Of a DNA stretch of 64,000 nucleotides, positions 60,769 through 64,000 are shown in pieces. The position numbers and the translations under genes were made by a program. Each line of letters begins with the position of its first letter. The first letter of the stretch is position 1. Below the pieces are notes generated by a model that saw only the letters and a list, made by a program, of their open reading frames with translations, was not told the DNA's origin and searched no databases. Source of the DNA: Episyrphus balteatus (taxonomy: Eukaryota; Arthropoda; Insecta; Diptera; Syrphidae); the NCBI RefSeq assembly GCF_945859705.1, contig NC_079137.1, forward strand, positions 58,498,552 to 58,562,551, in the 5' to 3' direction.

Positions 60769-62384
60769 AAATCAAGTCAATAATATTTAGATTAGATTAG
60801 GAGCTTAGTTTCTTTGGTACTTTCTAGATATTAATATTTGAGGTATCATTTAAAATTTTTCAACGTTACACTTCTACCGGGTGTGAATTGCAAACACACT
60901 TTCTTTTTAATTATATGTTCACTGTGGTGTATTAGTAACATTTTTTTCATTAACAAAAAATTGTTGTGATATATTGTTTTATTGCTAAACAAAGAATGAA
61001 ACTATGTATTTGACCTTTAATAAAAGCATCCTTTATGGACTTATTTTTCACCAATTTCCATCCCTCATTTCATAAGAGCAACCCAGATGTTTTCGATTTT
61101 GTTGTAAAATGAATCATTTTTTTGACACATTGACCTTTTTAAATGCTATTTAGGGTCAAGGTAAAGGTCTTAAGTAAATTATACCTTTTTGGTGAGCAAT
61201 CAAAAAACTATAAATAGCTTCAAAATAAAAAAAAACTCAATTTATATAAAGCAACTCTAAAGCTTCTTCATATTTCAAGGATACATTCAGTTCTTATGGT
61301 TCAAAATCTTTTATTAAAAAAAGATATTATCGAAACTTTTTATCCCAATATCAATGAGGAGTTTATTTTTTTTTTATATTTTGTTATTATATTTTGTTGA
61401 AGCAACAGGTGTTTAAGTCAATCTGTGCACAGTTTAGATTTATTATCCTTACACTTTCCAAAGGCAAAACGAAAAAAAAAAACAAAAATTAATAATTGAC
61501 ATGTCGATTAATCTAAACGAGAAATAACAAAAAAAAAAAAAGTTCCAAGTGTACAGGAGAGGTAGTTGATAGTCCATAAACAAGGACACACGTCCATATG
61601 TATACTTAAGCCACCAACAACAAAAACAACAATCCATTTACAAAAGTTAGCATAAAGAAATTTCAACCAACTCCTGGCACAACTAGACGCCTCTGTTCGA
61701 AATGTGATGTTTGAAATTAATTAGACTGGACCGTTTTTGGTCCATCTTGTTGGTGCGGACCGAAAACAGAATGAAATAATGATTGCCTGTCACAATATTT
61801 ACGAGAATGTATTGTTGTTGATCCTTAGTATATGTAAAAATGTTGATGTTTGGTCTCTTTTTTGGCAGCAGAAAATACACACACTTGTTCATTTTCGAGG
61901 ATACCTAATAAGAGAATATGCGTGTGATTATACTTATATGAGTGAAAAAACAGTTATAGAGACTATATTCTACTACATTTTGGGGATGTTATTTATGTGA
62001 CTCCTTAGTCAATAAATATAAACAGAATTAGTAATGCGTAACTATAAGTTGATGTATGGATATTTGAGTTTTGCCCTTTTTGTATGGACCAGACCAACAG
62101 AATGAAATTTTGGGTGGGAATAAATTTGATAGCAAAAAATTATTATATTTTGTTTTCTCCTCTCTGGGCAAAAGAATTATGACTTTCACATTTGACCTTG
62201 AAATAAAAATGTTGAATTAAATTTTCCTAAAGAGATAATTTGAACGAATGGAAAGACAGTATAAACAGAAGTTGGTTTTATAGAATTTTGATGATTAATA
62301 GCTTTTTCGGAGTAAGAATTTTGAACCAAAAATCAATAGTTCGATATGATATCAACTTTAAAAAAAAAAAATTTGCTCCGAAAA
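60769..62384. other. Non-coding DNA
   Basis: No gene, element boundary or array is supported. Frames around 61450-62000 overlap on both strands and are not convincing. Confidence 0.45.
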
Positions 62385-64000
62385 ATCACACTTTCTACTT
62401 TGTGAAGTTGTGAAGTTTTCCATGAGGAATTCTTGTCGCATTTTGTATGAAGAATTTTTTATCTAAGAAATCACACTTTTGACTTCGTGAAGTTCTCATT
62501 TTTCATGAAGAATTTTTGTCGCATTTTGTACGAAGAGTTTTTGCTCCTTTTGACTTCGTGAAGTTCTCATTTTTCATAAAGAATTTTTGTCACATTTTGT
62601 ATGAAGAATTTTTGCTGAAAGAAATCACACTTTTGACTTCGTGAAGTTCTCATTTTTCATAAAGAATTTTTGTCGCATTTTGTATGAAGAATTTTTGCTG
62701 AAAGAAATCACACTTCTGACTTCGTGAAGTTCTCATTTTTCATAAAGAATTTTTGTCGCATTTTGTATGAAGAATTTTTGCTGAAAGAAATCACACTTTT
62801 AACTTCGTGAAGTTCTCATTTTTCATAAAGAATTTTTGTCGCATTTTGTATGAAGAATTTTTGCTGAAAGAAATCACACTTTTGACTTCGTGAAGTTATC
62901 ATTTTTCACGAAGAATTTTTGTCGCATTTTTATGAAGCATTTTCGGTCAATAAAATCACACTTTTAACTTCGTGAAGTTCTCATTTTTCATAAAGAATTT
63001 TTGTCGCATTTTGCATGAAGAATTTTTGCTGAAAGAAATCACACTTTTGACTTCGTGAAGTTATCATTTTTCACGAAGAATTTTTGTCGCATTTTTATGA
63101 AGCATTTTCAGTCAATAAAATCACACTTTTGACTTCATGAAGTTCTCATTTTTCATAAAGAATTTTTGTCGCATTTTGTATGAAGAATTTTTGCTCAAAG
63201 AAATCACACTTTTAACTTCGTGAAGTTCTCATTTTTCATAAAGAATTTTTGTCGCATTTTGCATGAAGAATTTTTGCTGAAAGAAATCACACTTTTGACT
63301 TCGTGAAGTTATCATTTTTCACGAAGAATTTTTGTCGCATTTTTATGAAGCATTTTCGGTCAATAAAATCACACTTTTGACTTCATGAAGTTCTCATTTT
63401 TCATAAAGAATTTTTGTCGCATTTTGTATGAAGAATTTTTGCTCAAAGAAATCACACTTTTAACTTCGTGAAGTTCTCATTTTTCATAAAGAATTTTTGT
63501 CGCATTTTGCATGAAGAATTTTTGCTGAAAGAAATCACACTTTTGACTTCGTGAAGTTATCATTTTTCACGAAGAATTTTTGTCGCATTTTTATGAAGCA
63601 TTTTCGGTCAATAAAATCACACTTTTAACTTCGTGAAGTTCTCATTTTTCATAAAGAATTTTTGTCGCATTTTGCATGAAGAATTTTTGCTGAAAGAAAT
63701 CACACTTTTGACTTCGTGAAGTTATCATTTTTCACGAAGAATTTTTGTCGCATTTTTATGAAGCATTTTCGGTCAATAAAATCACACTTTTGACTTCATG
63801 AAGTTCTCATTTTTCATAAAGAATTTTTGTCGCATTTTGTATGAAGAATTTTTGCTCAAAGAAATCACACTTTTAACTTCGTGAAGTTCTCATTTTTCAT
63901 AAAGAATTTTTGTCGCATTTTGTATGAAGAATTTTTGCTGAAAGAAATCACACTTTTGACTTCGTGAAGTTATCATTTTTCATGAAGAATTTTTGTCGCA
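62385..64000 (+). repeat. ~83-bp satellite array with higher-order structure, runs off the window
   Basis: About 19 units, each starting AATCACACTTTTGACTTCGT and continuing with 'gaagttctcatttttcataa', then 'agaatttttgtcgcattttg' and 'atgaagaattttt'. Three variants can be told apart. A has 'aacttcgtgaagttctc' and 'gctgaaag' or 'gctcaaag'. B has 'gttatcatttttcacgaag' and 'cattttcggtcaat'. C has 'gacttcatgaag'. From about 62870 the order is mainly A-B-C repeated, a ~250-bp higher-order unit, with occasional A-B pairs. The first units are more diverged and one is shortened (about 62550), typical of an array edge. Confidence 0.95.

Noticed and set aside
62385..64000. Regular repeats considered as a CRISPR array
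   Set aside because: Whole ~83-bp units repeat with no unique spacers, and the DNA is eukaryotic; it is a satellite.

Overview
The window is a strongly A+T-rich, gene-poor stretch of an animal genome. Homopolymer A and T runs are everywhere and almost no long reading frames exist. The one well-preserved gene is a single-exon calmodulin at 47029-47478. Its arthropod-type residues (Phe at position 100 and the C-terminal FVTMMTSK, where vertebrates have Tyr and FVQMMTAK) point to an arthropod, most likely an insect and possibly a fly. No ribosomal, tRNA, CRISPR or bacterial-type features were seen. The sequence reads as intergenic or very large intron DNA built mainly from transposon remnants, satellites and dispersed A/T-rich repeats.

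Layout. 1-5.7 kb: A/T-rich DNA with one dispersed repeat (family P) and a short MITE-like element. 5.7-6.6 kb: a TA-flanked element full of hairpins. 9.4-11.3 kb: more complex, single-copy-looking DNA. 12.0-14.5 kb: a dispersed repeat (family R) split by a 1.67-kb TA-flanked element that carries a 94-bp palindrome. 17.1-18.6 kb: a block holding a hAT-like foldback element; a second, inverted copy lies at 43.8-45.6 kb. 18.7-19.4 kb: a foldback. 20.6-22.2 kb: a dead Tc1-like transposon with IR/DR ends. 25.6-27.5 kb: a long copy of family R. 30.5-31.5 kb: a second foldback. 32.3-33.1 kb: an element with repeated GTAACTCACGTTAC boxes. 38.5-40.7 kb: a 5'-truncated RTE-like retrotransposon with a 14-bp target duplication. 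42.6-46.4 kb: repeats rich in TGAGT/ACTCA around the inverted block. 47.0-47.5 kb: calmodulin. 47.6-48.2 kb: a ~300-bp tandem repeat. 48.7-49.6 kb: a hAT element studded with GGGGCCCC. 50.8-51.2 kb: an 11-bp minisatellite open in all six frames. 53.9-56.2 kb: two more family R copies flanking an exon-like frame. 57.9-58.4 kb: a small element. 59.4-60.8 kb: family R again. 62.4 kb to the end: an ~83-bp satellite with higher-order structure.

The genes do not form a pathway. The strongest results are: the calmodulin, which looks like an intact, possibly functional retrogene; several mobile elements whose exact ends and target duplications can be read directly; and a recurrent design in which non-autonomous elements starting with GGG carry many inverted copies of a short internal phrase. 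I found no clear evidence of a new multi-gene system. Relationships between repeat copies were judged by eye, without alignment or database search.
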